The position numbers were made by a program, and so were the translations under genes. Under the pieces are notes generated by a model. That model was not told the DNA's origin. It saw only the letters and a program-made list of their open reading frames with translations, and ran no database searches. Shown piece after piece: positions 21,801-31,884 of a stretch of DNA of 64,000 bases (position 1 is its first letter; the number at the start of each line of letters is the position of its first letter). This DNA comes from Bathynomus jamesi (taxonomy: Eukaryota; Arthropoda; Malacostraca; Isopoda; Cirolanidae), in assembly GCA_023014485.1 (NCBI GenBank), contig JAJOZX010005538.1:129001-193000 (forward strand), read 5' to 3'.

Positions 21801-22524
21801 AACAGTCTTTGGGGAAAATTTGCAGAGAATACTGGGAAAAGGAATGTGCATTTGGCTCAGAGTTATAGTAAAGTCTGGGATTATGCCAACGCTCCCGATA
21901 AAGAGGTCAAGGAGAGCGTGAATGTAGGTAATACTTACATAGTAAAGTACCGAATTGGCCACAGATACCTCACGGGTTACAAACATACCTGAAGCCAGCT
22001 TCACAACGGCATACGTACGCATCAAACTTTGGGGTTTATTGCATTCTCTTGGGCGGAGGGTTTTGTACGCCAATACAGATAGTGTGATATTCACAGAGAG
22101 GGAGGGTGAATACATTCCTCCTATTGGTGAATTCCTCGGACATTTGACTGATGAAATCAAGGATGAGTATGGAGACATCGCATACGCCGACTCTTTTGTC
22201 TCAACAGGGCCAAAAAATTATGGGGTACGGGTGAGAGTGGAGGAGGATATGAAATATACCGTGAAGGCTAAGGGTATCACGCTCAACCAGGCGAATCGGC
22301 GGGTCGTTAATTTTGATTCGTTGAAGGTTCTAGTGTGCTTGGATGATGATGAGGGCGACCAGCCATCCCAACTAACTGTAGGGACCCACAGTTTTCGGGC
22401 GCAGAAGCTGGGAGGCGTGAAGGAACTTAAGGGTACGAAGATGTGCCGTGACACCAATAGGAAACGTTACCAAGTACCTGGTACCTATGATACCGTACCC
22501 TTTGGATACCATAATCTTTGATAT
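18882..22524 (+). pseudogene. POLB: Polinton protein-primed family B DNA polymerase, inactivated
   Basis: The N-terminal domain (18882-19538) has an RGCGFIAVVLAHMF segment. A single in-frame TGA (19536-19538) follows, then a cysteine-rich zinc-binding region and exonuclease motif I, YYDIETY (about 19923-19943). A frameshift in an A-run near 20130 precedes the rest of the exonuclease, with YCVNDVRVL as motif III. Another frameshift lies near 20745. Then come FNGCWWHGCP, polymerase motif A DFCYLYP (about 21234), a TAG at 21294-21296, further shifts and motif B with KLCLNSLWGKF (about 21790). Motif C reads YANTDSV: codon AAT at 22072-22074 replaces the first catalytic Asp. The frame ends at 22519-22521. 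Full length would be about 1,200 residues, normal for the family. Confidence 0.85.
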
Positions 22525-22556
22525 GTGTATTGTTAACGATCTATTTATTACACGTA

Positions 22557-22560
<4 letters not shown>

Positions 22561-22612
<52 letters not shown>
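22561..22612. repeat. (AT)n microsatellite
   Basis: Pure AT dinucleotides immediately downstream of the polymerase gene. They separate it from the unassigned genes to the right. Confidence 0.95.
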
Positions 22613-22616
<4 letters not shown>

Positions 22617-22846
22617 CACCTTGAATATTTCGTTTATTAAATAAATCGTGTTTCAATTAGCGTTTCACTTTCTCCTTTGTGTGTGCGTGCGTATGTACAG
22701 GCGAAAGTTCTAAGCTCCGCCCACCTGTATGATCGGTCACGTGACTTCTGCTACTATCTGGGCATATCTCTTTCCTGCGTGCTCAGTTGACCACTGCAAG
22801 CCCTGGGTCTCAGACTTGCATTTACCCACGTAGACGAAAAATAGTA

Positions 22847-23623
22847 ATGGCTACCTTTAATACTGCGTGTTCGACGTTTATGAAGTGGTATTCGGCAAAG
22901 TGTGAAGATAAAGTTACTGAATGGCTCCCTATTCCACCCTCCTTTGATACTTTTAAGGCTACATTGAATCGTGTGAAGGAACAAGAGGTACAAATACTCT
23001 ACAGCTATTCTGGCGAGAGCATTGCAGGATTTCATGGTACAAGTGATGTATTGAACTATGTTGTATGACTAAACTTTATAAAAGCATACATATACCGTGA
23101 AGTAGAAGAAACAACACGTGCAGAAGAAAAGCAACGGACATGGTTAGTGTGTCTTGTTGATGAGTGGTGCGACAAGCGATATCATGTCATGCTGCATCAT
23201 ACAGAGTACTCGTACCCTGCGACTGAGAATGTAAATCTTGTCATAATGGAGAATCTTATGTATTTTTACCACTACATTAATATGTCGAGCGGTGTCCCAA
23301 TTAGGTCGCTAGAATGTGGAAGACGACGATGGACTATGAATACCAGAGGCGGTCCCCTTGGTTTGAGTCGGAGTTGTATCCGAAGGATGATGGACAACGT
23401 CACTCTCGGGTTACGAAAACTCCACAAAAAAAAACTCCGTGGAGGTGTCGTGTCTCACGTCGACACTAGTGGACGCACCAGGCTCTCACGCCTTGCAATA
23501 AAATGTGTGTGGGTTCCACTAACCACTCTTACCTCGAATCGTTGTAAAATTTCGGAAGGTTACCTTCAAGTGCTTCCTGATTCCGTTTCACGAGATCACC
23601 GGAGAAAATACTGTTTAAACTGA
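22847..23623 (+). pseudogene. Unassigned 258-residue protein with one internal TGA
   Basis: A single frame runs from ATG 22847 (MATFNTACSTF) to a TGA at 23621-23623, broken only by a TGA at 23066-23068. Upstream bases contain no earlier in-frame start that is clearly better. Features seen are an aromatic/acidic N-terminal third (WYSAKCEDKVTEWLPIPP), a VCLVDEWCDKRYHVM segment, FYHYINMSSGVP, and a basic C-terminal half (LRKLHKKKLRGG). Aside from the one stop it has no frameshift, which contrasts with the multiply broken polymerase beside it. I recognise no family. It may be Polinton cargo, a gene of another virus-like element, or a young pseudogene. Confidence 0.55.
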
Positions 23624-24522
23624 ATTGCGCGGTGAATGGAAACGACGAAGTTCACTTTAACATAGTTTTTATTAATCTCACTTCGATTACACAGTCCTTT
23701 TGGTGAGGACAATTAAATTTGGTTAAGTCTAAGAAAAAAAAATGAAGGTTATATGATTCTCAAGGTGAGGTCAAATACAGAATAAATCGTAAAATTAAGT
23801 AAGAAGCAAAATGTACAATTTATGCCGCTGTTTCTTAAAAGCGATCTGCGGTGAGGTTTATAGCTTGGATTTGATTCGGCTTTAAATTGGAGTTAAGTGA
23901 TCAGGGCGAGGTAGTGCCACTGCACAATTAATCACAGAAGTAATCACAGAGCCTGCGTGGTTGGTGGATTATAAGAGGGCAAAGAACCTCGTTCCCGACG
24001 CTCTCTGGGTTTTTAAAACCTCGGGGTAGGCGGAGACGAGGTAGCTAAGGGTTACCCTCTTACGGGAGGAGTTTAGCAGCAAGCGCCTATGATAGTTTCC
24101 GACATTCAAATTTAGGCGGGGGTAAATTCAATTTACAGCCACGATTGGGCAATTAAGATTCGAGAGGGTCCCGGGGGTGAACCAATCATGATCGAAATAG
24201 TTTCTGTGGAGCTTGTGTTTTTCTTTTGATAATAAAGCATAATTGTAGGATCTAGAGGCGCCAGGGGGGCGGCGTGAAGATAGGGTGGAACCCGTACAAA
24301 AGGGAATCGATTGGGAAGGAAGTTATAGAGCGTAAATGAATCTTATATTCGAAACCATCAATTTGCGTGATTTTTTCCGGAAGATAAATAGTGACCAGAG
24401 ACAGCCGAAATTTGGTGTGGAAGTGGATTAGGCTAAGAGAAGTCGGGCGGTATACAGGTTGACACAATTATGCTTTATCTATGGGAATGGTACAAGATTT
24501 TAGTAAAATTTACTAATAAAAA
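23624..24522. other. No gene recognised
   Basis: I see no supported gene, repeat boundary or RNA here. GC content rises at 23940-24260, but no frame is convincing. Confidence 0.5.
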
Positions 24523-24612
24523 ATGAAAGACGTGTTTATAGACGCTCGCCTTACATCGCGAGATGCTGATAACGACGGAGGTGAAGGGGAGATCGAAGAA
24601 TTCATGCGGTGA
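24523..24612 (+). other. Short acidic frame, possible first exon
   Basis: ATG 24523 opens a 29-codon frame (MKDVFIDARLTSRDADND...EEFMR). Its end overlaps a donor-like GTGAGC at 24609-24614. A polypyrimidine tract and AG at 24861-24862 precede the coding-like frame starting at 24863. Joining the two directly does not keep the reading phase, so a spliced gene is only a possibility unless an indel has occurred. Confidence 0.25.
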
Positions 24613-24658
24613 GCATGTTTTCATATACATCTCGCATTTCATGATTTACGTTGAGATT

Positions 24659-24772
24659 ACTGGGGGTTACGCCGGGTTACAAAAGGGCACTTCGGGTTAC
24701 TGGGAGTTACGCCGGGTTACAAGGGGCACTTCGGGTTAAAAGGGGTTACTGCGAATTACATGGGTTACTCCG
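24659..24772. repeat. Tandem GGGTTAC-rich repeat
   Basis: A unit of about 45 bp built from GGGAGTTACGCCGGGTTACA and a CGGGTT-ending half is present about twice, followed by degenerate GGGGTTACTGCG words. It lies between the short acidic frame and the 24863 frame. Confidence 0.75.
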
Positions 24773-24862
24773 CGTATGAAAGATTGCACACTCTGTGATG
24801 TCAGAACTAAGAATTATTATTATTTATTTATTTATTTTTTTATTTTTTTTTCCAACGTTCAG

Positions 24863-25632
24863 AATGCAATTCGTCAAGACGAACTCGTTTTGAACCGTAG
24901 AGTTTTACACTACGGGACAAATATATATCACGACGAGGTTTGTAGTGAGGTTGTGGCTAAAGGTCTGCTTGAGTATTTAACAGAATTTACAGATGAATAT
25001 CGCATACTAAGCAAAACGGAAAAATATGTTTCTCTCAAATAGTGCGCCGGAGTGTGATTAAATGTTTAGTTCGTGGAAAACCCCCTAAGCAAAAATGTCT
25101 GGTGCGTATTCTGGGGAGTGGGAGTGATAAAACATTAAAACCGGTATTGCTTCATGTATCGGAAAATTTCTCAAGACACCTACCCAGTATAATGGGATAC
25201 AAGTATTCGAACAACGACGTAAACGTTTCATCAGCTTATGGTGTGACTCACTCCTTCAGTCGAGCCGATCTGTTCGCCTGTTGCTCATAGTCATCTCAGA
25301 GCTTGAACCGACTGGACGTGCGCTCCTCGAATACGATGGAACTTCCTTTGAGAAGCATTCTCAATGCCGTGTACGATGTGTCCGTGACGAAGTCGTTGCA
25401 CTTGTTCAGGCGTGAAACCGGTGCCATTAACTATGTACTGGAAACGACTTGTTGACAAGCAAACAAACGGAATGTTGTTCATTTAAATGTTGAGGAGATG
25501 AATAGAATCTTCGTGGTAGTTGAGAAGTGGAGTGAGGATCGTTATAAAATTCCTGCAGGTGTAGGTATAAGAAGAGAGCAGATTAGTGATACCCCCCTCA
25601 TATGCCGTTGTTTGTACGTTGTGTATAAATAA
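24863..25632 (+). pseudogene. Unassigned gene A (about 250 codons), frameshifted
   Basis: Coding-like segments follow one another in different frames. 24863-25042 contains YLTEFTDEYRILSKTEKY. 25045-25290 contains CLVRILGSGSDKTLKPVLLHV. About 25285-25410 contains ISELEPTGRALLEYDG. About 25480-25632 contains MNRIFVVVEKWSEDRYKI and ends CLYVVYK. Codon-like composition continues across the breaks, which suggests one gene with three or more frameshifts. It may include the exon at 24523. No domain is recognised. It lies on the same strand and just upstream of genes B and C. Confidence 0.45.
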
Positions 25633-25724
25633 CGATCAGCCATGCATTGATATACGACTAATGTGGAAGAATGCATCTTATATATTTAATTATTGGTTTT
25701 GTTTAACCTCCTTCGCAACATCTA

Positions 25725-26291
25725 ATGTCATATGACGGAGAGGACCTACAGCTTTACGTGGAATCCGAACCACGGGTCGCTACATAGTCTGGATGCAGCG
25801 GACGGTCTCCCATCCGATTACTCTCCGACCCAATGTCGCTTAACTTCGCTGATTCACGTGAAGCGGTGTTACGACATTGGCTACGACGTAGCCCGAAGAA
25901 TGCATCAGATAATAACGTTCTTGTCCCTACGCGAAACCGTTTCGTCCTCGACAGAATGTTTGAAATCGTTGGTTTTCGCAAGCTGAACCCTATATTAGAC
26001 GCGCGTATTACGGATATGCTTTATTGTGATACGGTTCTTGAATACGCATAAACCGCTCTGCTCGACGGGTTTACAGAGTGTAGTACTAAACAAGGCAAGA
26101 ATGGTCTAGAGCTGGATGCTTATTTAAAAGGTTTAGACTCTTTGAAATATCATGAACTTTTGTACAAAGGACTTGAGCGGTACAGGGCTGAGCTCACCTA
26201 CAACGTTCACCCTGAAGAACTATTTCTTTATATAATGCGCAGCATTCGTTACGACTTAGAAGATTATTTGAACTGCCGCTATGCAGTATGA
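25725..26291 (+). pseudogene. Unassigned gene B (188 codons), two in-frame stops
   Basis: ATG 25725 (MSYDGEDLQLYVESEPR) reads to TGA 26289-26291 with no frameshift. It is interrupted only by TAG at 25785-25787 and TAA at 26049-26051. Segments include SLNFADSREAVLRHWLRRSP, VPTRNRFVLDRMFEIVGF and YLKGLDSLKYHELLYKGLER, largely helical and charged. No family is recognised. The stop overlaps the start region of gene C, an arrangement typical of compact viral or transposon genomes rather than of arthropod host genes. Confidence 0.5.
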
Positions 26292-26636
26292 AGAAGAGTT
26301 CACGATTGAAAAACACGGGTCGGTAAGAATAAACCGTCGATTGGAAAGGAGTGTTTATAAACTTGTATTTAATAATGATGTTGTGGCTAACGATGACCTC
26401 TTTGCGCGTGGTTTTGAAGGTATTCGTTTAAAGATAACTTGCCAACCGAATGTAAAGTGGGCACAAAAATATTATTGAACGATATGAAGGCCATTTACAT
26501 AGAGTATAGGTATCCCTATAACTTGAGCGGTGAAATAATGTTAAATCGTGTTTACCGCGTAGTGCAAAGCAATAATGATGTGACTGTAGACTCGATTACG
26601 TGTGAGTTTAGTGTTTTGCGCAGTAGAACAAAGTGA
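26281..26636 (+). pseudogene. Unassigned gene C (about 118 codons), one frameshift
   Basis: ATG 26281 (MQYEEEFTIEKHGSVRINRR) lies 8 bases before the stop codon of gene B, in another frame. The frame runs to about 26450, then a -1/+2 type shift leads to the second part, with LLNDMKAIYIEYRYPYNLSG, ending at TGA 26634-26636. The mix of short beta-like and charged stretches gives no family hint. Gene overlap and shared strand suggest a unit with gene B. Confidence 0.5.
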
Positions 26637-26683
26637 ATGTATTTTGATGTATATTTATGTTCAATATATTTAATTATTTAACA

Positions 26684-26723
<40 letters not shown>

Positions 26724-26728
<5 letters not shown>

Positions 26729-26847
26729 AATAAAACCACGAAGGAAAGGAAACACAAAATGGTGCTCAAGCGCTTTCGTCTAATGACATCCTCAGGAACA
26801 CTGAAGTACATAAAAGGGTAACAGCCTATATATACATATATATACAT

Positions 26848-26906
<59 letters not shown>

Positions 26907-28032
26907 CAATAAACAGAGAAGTAAAAATAAAAATTAAAAATTAAAAATTAAAGGATTATCAATGAGGCGTACAGATTTGTAAGGAATAATATCGATTTTT
27001 AGCACAAGATCAAATGGATTATAAAAATACAAATTTATATTGGAAAACTGCCCGGGTTTTAACACTCTGCCTATGGTCAGGTTTCGATATATATAAAAAT
27101 AAAATGCAAATTAAAAGTTAATAAAGTAGCAGACAAGTTTACCAAAGATTTAGTGTTCTACCCTTCTTATCTAAATCTGTTTGGAAGGAATTCAAAATAA
27201 CAGGATCGAGTTGAAAAAGACCTTTGCTTATGTTGAAGTTATTTGAAAGTTGGATAATGGCAGACTCAAGAATATTTCTATTAACAATGTTGCTAGAATG
27301 GAATAAAACTGAAGCATTATTCCAATCAATACAGTGGGCTAACTCTGACAAATGGACAAAAAGGGCACTGGACAACTGTCCTGTTCTAACGGAATATTGA
27401 TGCTGTTTTATACGTGTGTGCAAATCCTTTCCCGTCTGACCTATGTAAAAGGAATCACATTGTTTACAACCAATTTTATAGATAATGCCTGAATTATTGG
27501 TAGGGCTATTTTTTACTATGATATTTTTCACAATATTGTTATATGAAAATACTACATTAATATCCAAAAGTTTAAGTACATTAGCAATGCCTAAAAAGCC
27601 CGGGAAAAATGGAAGTACTAAAATATTTTTTGACAAAGTACGAGTGTTATTATTGACACGATAGAAAGTTCGTTTTGCCTTGTTGAGACAAGATTCCATA
27701 AACGCAGATGGATAACACAAATCACTTCCAATACCGTTGATTTTTTCCAATTCGGCATCGATGTATTCCGGACTGGCGATCCTAACGGCGCGGAGAAACA
27801 TTGATGAAAAAATGGCCTTCTTAGTGGGGGTGTCATGTCCCGAGTAAAAGTGTACGTAGGACAAACTGTTTGTTGTTTTCCGAAAAATACTAAACTTAAA
27901 ACCTGGGCTTTCCCTATGTACACGCACATCCAAAAATGGGATTGAATTGTCTTGTTCCACTTCTAAAGTAAACTTAATGAAGGGGACTTGATCATTTAAC
28001 TGAAGGAGGAAGTTATCCAGGTCACGATCCAA
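26724..28032 (-). mobile_element. Penelope-like element, 5'-truncated copy (left arm)
   Basis: Together with 28137-29512 it forms a large inverted repeat. The arm runs from the coding region (27139-28032, minus) through an AAAACCCGGGCAG-type 3' region and AT microsatellite to a terminal block containing CTTTCGTCTAATGACATCC. The element lacks most of the reverse transcriptase. Penelope-like elements are often found as truncated and inverted copies. Confidence 0.8.
27139..28032 (-). pseudogene. Penelope RT C-terminus plus GIY-YIG endonuclease (left copy)
   Basis: A 297-residue open frame. The first ~100 residues (FTLEVEQDNSIPFLDV, SYVHFYSGHD) are the end of the Penelope-type reverse transcriptase. 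The C-terminal part has GIIYKIGCKQC, YIGQTG and HTRIKQHQ, which is the GIY-YIG nuclease with the cysteine insertion typical of Penelope elements. The RT catalytic core is absent because of 5' truncation. It is nearly identical to the right copy, with a few substitutions and one missing residue (FLRAVRIA versus FLRAALRIA). Confidence 0.85.
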
Positions 28033-28034
28033 TA

Positions 28035-29029
28035 TTTATATGGAGTTTTTCGAAATTACTTATATTCCGAGAATCCTCGGGGTTGGCATCCCGTAGTTGC
28101 GGTACGTCGACGATATTTTGTGTATCTGGCCCATGAATCGTGACCTGGATAACTTCCTCCTTCAGTTAAATGATCAAGTCCCCTCCATTAAGTTTACTTT
28201 AGAAGTGGAACAAGACAATTCAATCCCATTTTTGGATGTGCGTGTACATAGGGAAAGCCCAGGTTTTAAGTTTAGTATTTATCGGAAAACAACAAACAAT
28301 TTGTCCTACGTACAATTTTACTCTGGACATGACACCCCCACTAAGAAGGCCATTTTTTCATCAATGTTTCTCCGCGCCGCCCTTCGGATCGCCAGTCCGG
28401 AATACATCGATGCCGAATTGGAAAAAATCAACGGTATTGGAAGTGATTTGTGTTATCCATCTGCGTTTATGGAATCTTGTCTCAACAAGGCAAAACGAAC
28501 TTTCTATCGTGTCAATAATAACACTCCTACTTTGTCAAAAAATATTTTAGTACTTCCATTTTTCCCGGGCTTTTTAGTCATTGCTAATGTACTTAAATTT
28601 TTGGATATTAATGTAGTATTTTCATATAACAATATTGTGAAAAATATCATAGTAAAAAATAGCCCTACCAATAATTCAGGCATTATCTATAAAATTGGTT
28701 GTAAACAATGTGATTCCTTTTACATAGGTCAGACGGGAAAGGATTTGCACACACGTATAAAACAGCATCAATATTCCGTTAGAACAGGACAGTTGTCCAG
28801 TGCCCTTTTTGTCCATTTGTCAGAGTTAGCCCACTCTATTGATTGGAATAATGCTTCAGTTTTATTCCATTCTAGCAACATTGTTAATAGAAATATTCTT
28901 GAGTCTGCCATTATCCAACTTTCAAATAACTTCAACATAAGCAAAGGTCTTTTTCAACTCGATCCTGTTATTTTGAATTCCTTCCAAACAGATTTAGATA
29001 AGAAGGGTAGAACACTAAATCTTTGGTAA
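28035..29029 (+). pseudogene. Penelope RT/GIY-YIG polyprotein, C-terminal part (right copy)
   Basis: The frame contains the RT active-site segment RYVDDILCIW, preceded by an in-frame TAG at 28095-28097 after GVGIP. It then has the same RT tail and GIY-YIG nuclease as the left copy and stops at 29027-29029. From the YVDD segment the open length is 310 codons. The N-terminal RT region is missing. Confidence 0.85.
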
Positions 29030-29259
29030 ACTTGTCTGCTACTTTATTAACTTTTAACTTGCATTTTATTTTTATATATATCGAAACCTGACCATAGGCA
29101 GAGTGTTAAAACCCGGGCAGTTTTCCAATATAAATTTGTATTTTTATAATCCATTTGATCTTGTGCTAAAAATCGATATTATTCCTTACAAATCTGTACG
29201 CCTCACTGATAATCCTTTAATTTTTAATTTTTAATTTTTATTTTTACTTCTCTGTTTAT

Positions 29260-29303
<44 letters not shown>

Positions 29304-29512
29304 GTATATATGTATATATGATATGTATGTATGTATATATGTGTGTGTGTATGTATGTATGTATGTTATTTATTTTTCTTTTTTTTTTCTTTCTGTAACC
29401 TATATATAGGCTGTTACCCTTTTATGTACTTCAGTGTTCCTGAGGATGTCATTAGACGAAAGCGCTTGAGCACCATTTTGTGTTTCCTTTCCTTCATGGT
29501 TTTATTCATCAT
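28035..29512 (+). mobile_element. Penelope-like element, 5'-truncated copy (right arm)
   Basis: Plus-strand copy, about 100 bp longer at its 5' side than the left arm. It runs to the shared terminal block near 29440-29512 (CTGAGGATGTCATTAGACG). The two copies point away from each other with essentially no spacer. Confidence 0.8.
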
Positions 29513-29546
29513 AAATATTTTTCACGTGTTACTTTCGTGAAATAAT

Positions 29547-29586
<40 letters not shown>

Positions 29587-29655
29587 CGCCTGTACTATTA
29601 ATTTGATGGTTATACTCCATCGTTTTGTATTATTATATTTTTTATTTTATTTTTT

Positions 29656-29707
<52 letters not shown>

Positions 29708-29875
29708 TTCCTCGTTCGTATTTCTTATACTATTATTATTTTTTATTGCATGTATTCCTCGTTTGTATAGGATTGTATATTTATTTTCTATATATTTTAT
29801 GAAATTGATTCCAATAATTCTTCTAAATAAACAGAATGATGTAATGGTGTTTTATTTAATTCTTTTTGTTGTATA

Positions 29876-30606
29876 CAGGGTGGGCCGAAAGTCTGGATCC
29901 ATAGGAAAATATTTATTTTAATACATAAATTACAACAAATGGTAAATACTTAAAATGAATATCAACTTTAACTCGTAAATGCGTATCCGTGATACTGTAC
30001 AGTAGTTCGTACTCCAGTATAAATACTCAAATAATTTTTTTATTTCAGCCCAGAAATGGCTTCGAATCTAACAACAGAAGACCGGGTAGAACTTGTGCTC
30101 ATGTACGCAAGACAGGGCGCTACACACAGAGAAGTTGCTACCGAATTCAATAGAAATCATCCTGATAAGCATCCAGTAACACATGCGACTGTTGGCAAGT
30201 TGTTTAAACGTTTCAAAGAAACAGGAAGTGTACATGATCGACGGCGTTCTGGTCGTCCAAAAACTGCAACTGATGAAAATACCTCTGCAATGGTATGTGA
30301 AACTTTAACGAATAGTCCAGTAAAGTCAACAAGAAGATTATCAAATGAAACACGCATCTCGAGAACGTCAATTCGAAGAATTATTAAAATCATGAATTCC
30401 ATCCCTAAGTGTCTCGATGTCAGAGGCCGCCAATTTGAGGATTTGTTATAATTTGTTGTTTATACTGGAGTACGAACCACTGTACAGTATCACGGATACG
30501 CATTTACGAGTTAAAGTTGATATTCATTTTAAGTATTTACCATTTGTTGTAATTTATGTATTAAAATAAATATTTTCCTATGGATCCAGACTTTCGGCCC
30601 ACCCTG
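29876..30606 (+). mobile_element. DD41D-type mariner MITE with 148-bp TIRs
   Basis: Ends CAGGGTGGGCCGAAAG and CTTTCGGCCCACCCTG are flanked by duplicated TA (29874-29875 and 30607-30608). The inverted repeats are about 148 bp long (29876-30023 and 30459-30606) and almost perfect; I noticed one mismatch near position 130 of the repeat. The length is 731 bp. The catalytic part of the transposase gene is deleted. Confidence 0.9.
30056..30451 (+). CDS. Mariner transposase DNA-binding domain (internally deleted gene)
   Basis: An intact 131-residue frame. It begins MASNLTTEDRVELVLMYARQ and continues with the helix-turn-helix segment TVGKLFKRFKETGSV, the GRPK hinge and a second helical region (RISRTSIRRIIKIM). 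It then ends abruptly in RQFEDLL, which looks like the natural C-terminus joined by an internal deletion. The DDE/D domain is absent. An intact binding domain could bind TIRs and repress related elements, as truncated transposases do in other systems, but that is speculation here. Confidence 0.75.
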   Translation: MASNLTTEDRVELVLMYARQGATHREVATEFNRNHPDKHPVTHATVGKLFKRFKETGSVHDRRRSGRPKTATDENTSAMVCETLTNSPVKSTRRLSNETRISRTSIRRIIKIMNSIPKCLDVRGRQFEDLL

Positions 30607-30661
30607 TATATAAACGAAATTATTATTTAATTTTATATATATTCCAAATGCCTGGTCACGC

Positions 30662-30935
30662 CTTCTAAACCGACTGACCGATTTCTAAGCCAACTGTCAA
30701 GAATATATGCATTAATTAAATAAATAGTGCTATCTGGAAACTCAACCCTAATAATGTACACCTGAGCAAACCATTTACGCTTTCTAAGCCAGATTAAGCC
30801 TTCTAAACCGACTGACGGATTTCTAAGCCAACTTTCAATAATATATGCTTTAATTAAATAAATAGCGCAATATGGCAACTCAACCCTAATAATGTACATC
30901 TATATAAGCCATTTACGCCTTCTAAGAAGCCTTCT
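30662..30935. repeat. Tandem duplication, ~138-bp unit
   Basis: Two copies starting at about 30662 and 30800, each from CTTCTAAACCGACTGAC through CTCAACCCTAATAATGTACA to CCATTTACGC. A third partial start follows near 30918. The copies differ at roughly one base in ten. Confidence 0.85.
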
Positions 30936-31321
30936 AAGCCAACTGGGGGATTTACACCTTATAAGACAGCAGGCGCTCGGATGAACTCTCATTATGCGTC
31001 TGGCTGGAGCCAGGCGAACACCCCTCCTCCTTCTCTTTTCTCTCCCTCTCTTAGGTTAAAGTTATCCCTTTAGGGGGAGGCCCCCTCCCTCCCCCTTTGC
31101 AGCATTGATTTGTTGGATAACCCCTTTCCCCCTCTGCAGCATTGATTTGTTGCATAACCCTCTCCCCCTTCATTGCAACACCCCTTTTGCATCATTGATC
31201 AATATTGTATTGCAACATTCCTGCACTCTTCCATTTTGCGCCCACACTACTGGGTGTGAATTGAGGCGATATTTATTTTTATATAAAAGATAAATTATAA
31301 ATCTTTAAGCGCCGTATGCAT

Positions 31322-31360
<39 letters not shown>

Positions 31361-31884
31361 ATGTGTGGGAAATGAAACAGCTATGTTTTAGAACAGGTAA
31401 ACCCGAATATGGAAGATGTATGGTCTCGAGAGATTTATCGGTAGAAGAAGATAGCATTCGTCTAATTAAACGTTAAAAGAATATTAACTTGTGTCCCCCT
31501 TCATTCTGTTAAGAAGTACGTATATGCTGTTAAAGGTCTTTAAAGACGGATCCAAAGGCCGACGAGCAAGGAGTCAAGTAATACCTCGTTTTCCTATTTC
31601 AACAGGTGAATCTGAATCTGAAAATGAAAAGGGGCTGAAGGAAACTTTGCTGAGGAGGGACAAGCTCGCAAATCTTATAATTAAACTTTAAAAGATTATG
31701 ATGTGTGAAGAAAGGTATTAAATCTTATTAAATCTTATATCTCTGGCCGAAAATTATTGAGTTCTACTATATATAAATAAATAATAAATCTTCTCTTCAT
31801 ATTATTAAGAAGTATATATATTATCTTAAACACTCGTGTATATATCTAGGTTCCGCCACACAACTTAGAAGAAAAATAAATGAA

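Larger units (their letters stand above)
12604..22524. mobile_element. Decayed Polinton/Maverick virus-like transposon
   Basis: A gene set diagnostic of Polintons is arranged compactly. The minus-strand block (12721 to about 18300) has protease, major capsid protein, basic pX-like protein, minor capsid protein, integrase stub, coiled-coil protein, small basic protein and packaging ATPase. The plus-strand block (18340-22524) has the family B DNA polymerase. Nearly every gene carries frameshifts, stops or insertions, so the copy is dead. I could not find the long terminal inverted repeats or 6-bp duplication. The left limit is taken where the dispersed repeat ends, and the right limit is at least the polymerase end. 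Unassigned genes at 22.8-26.6 kb could extend it. Confidence 0.85.

Noticed and set aside
22760..23623. Right terminal inverted repeat of the Polinton in this stretch
   Set aside because: I looked for the complement of the sequence near 12604-12720 and did not see it here or near 26640. By eye this is not conclusive.
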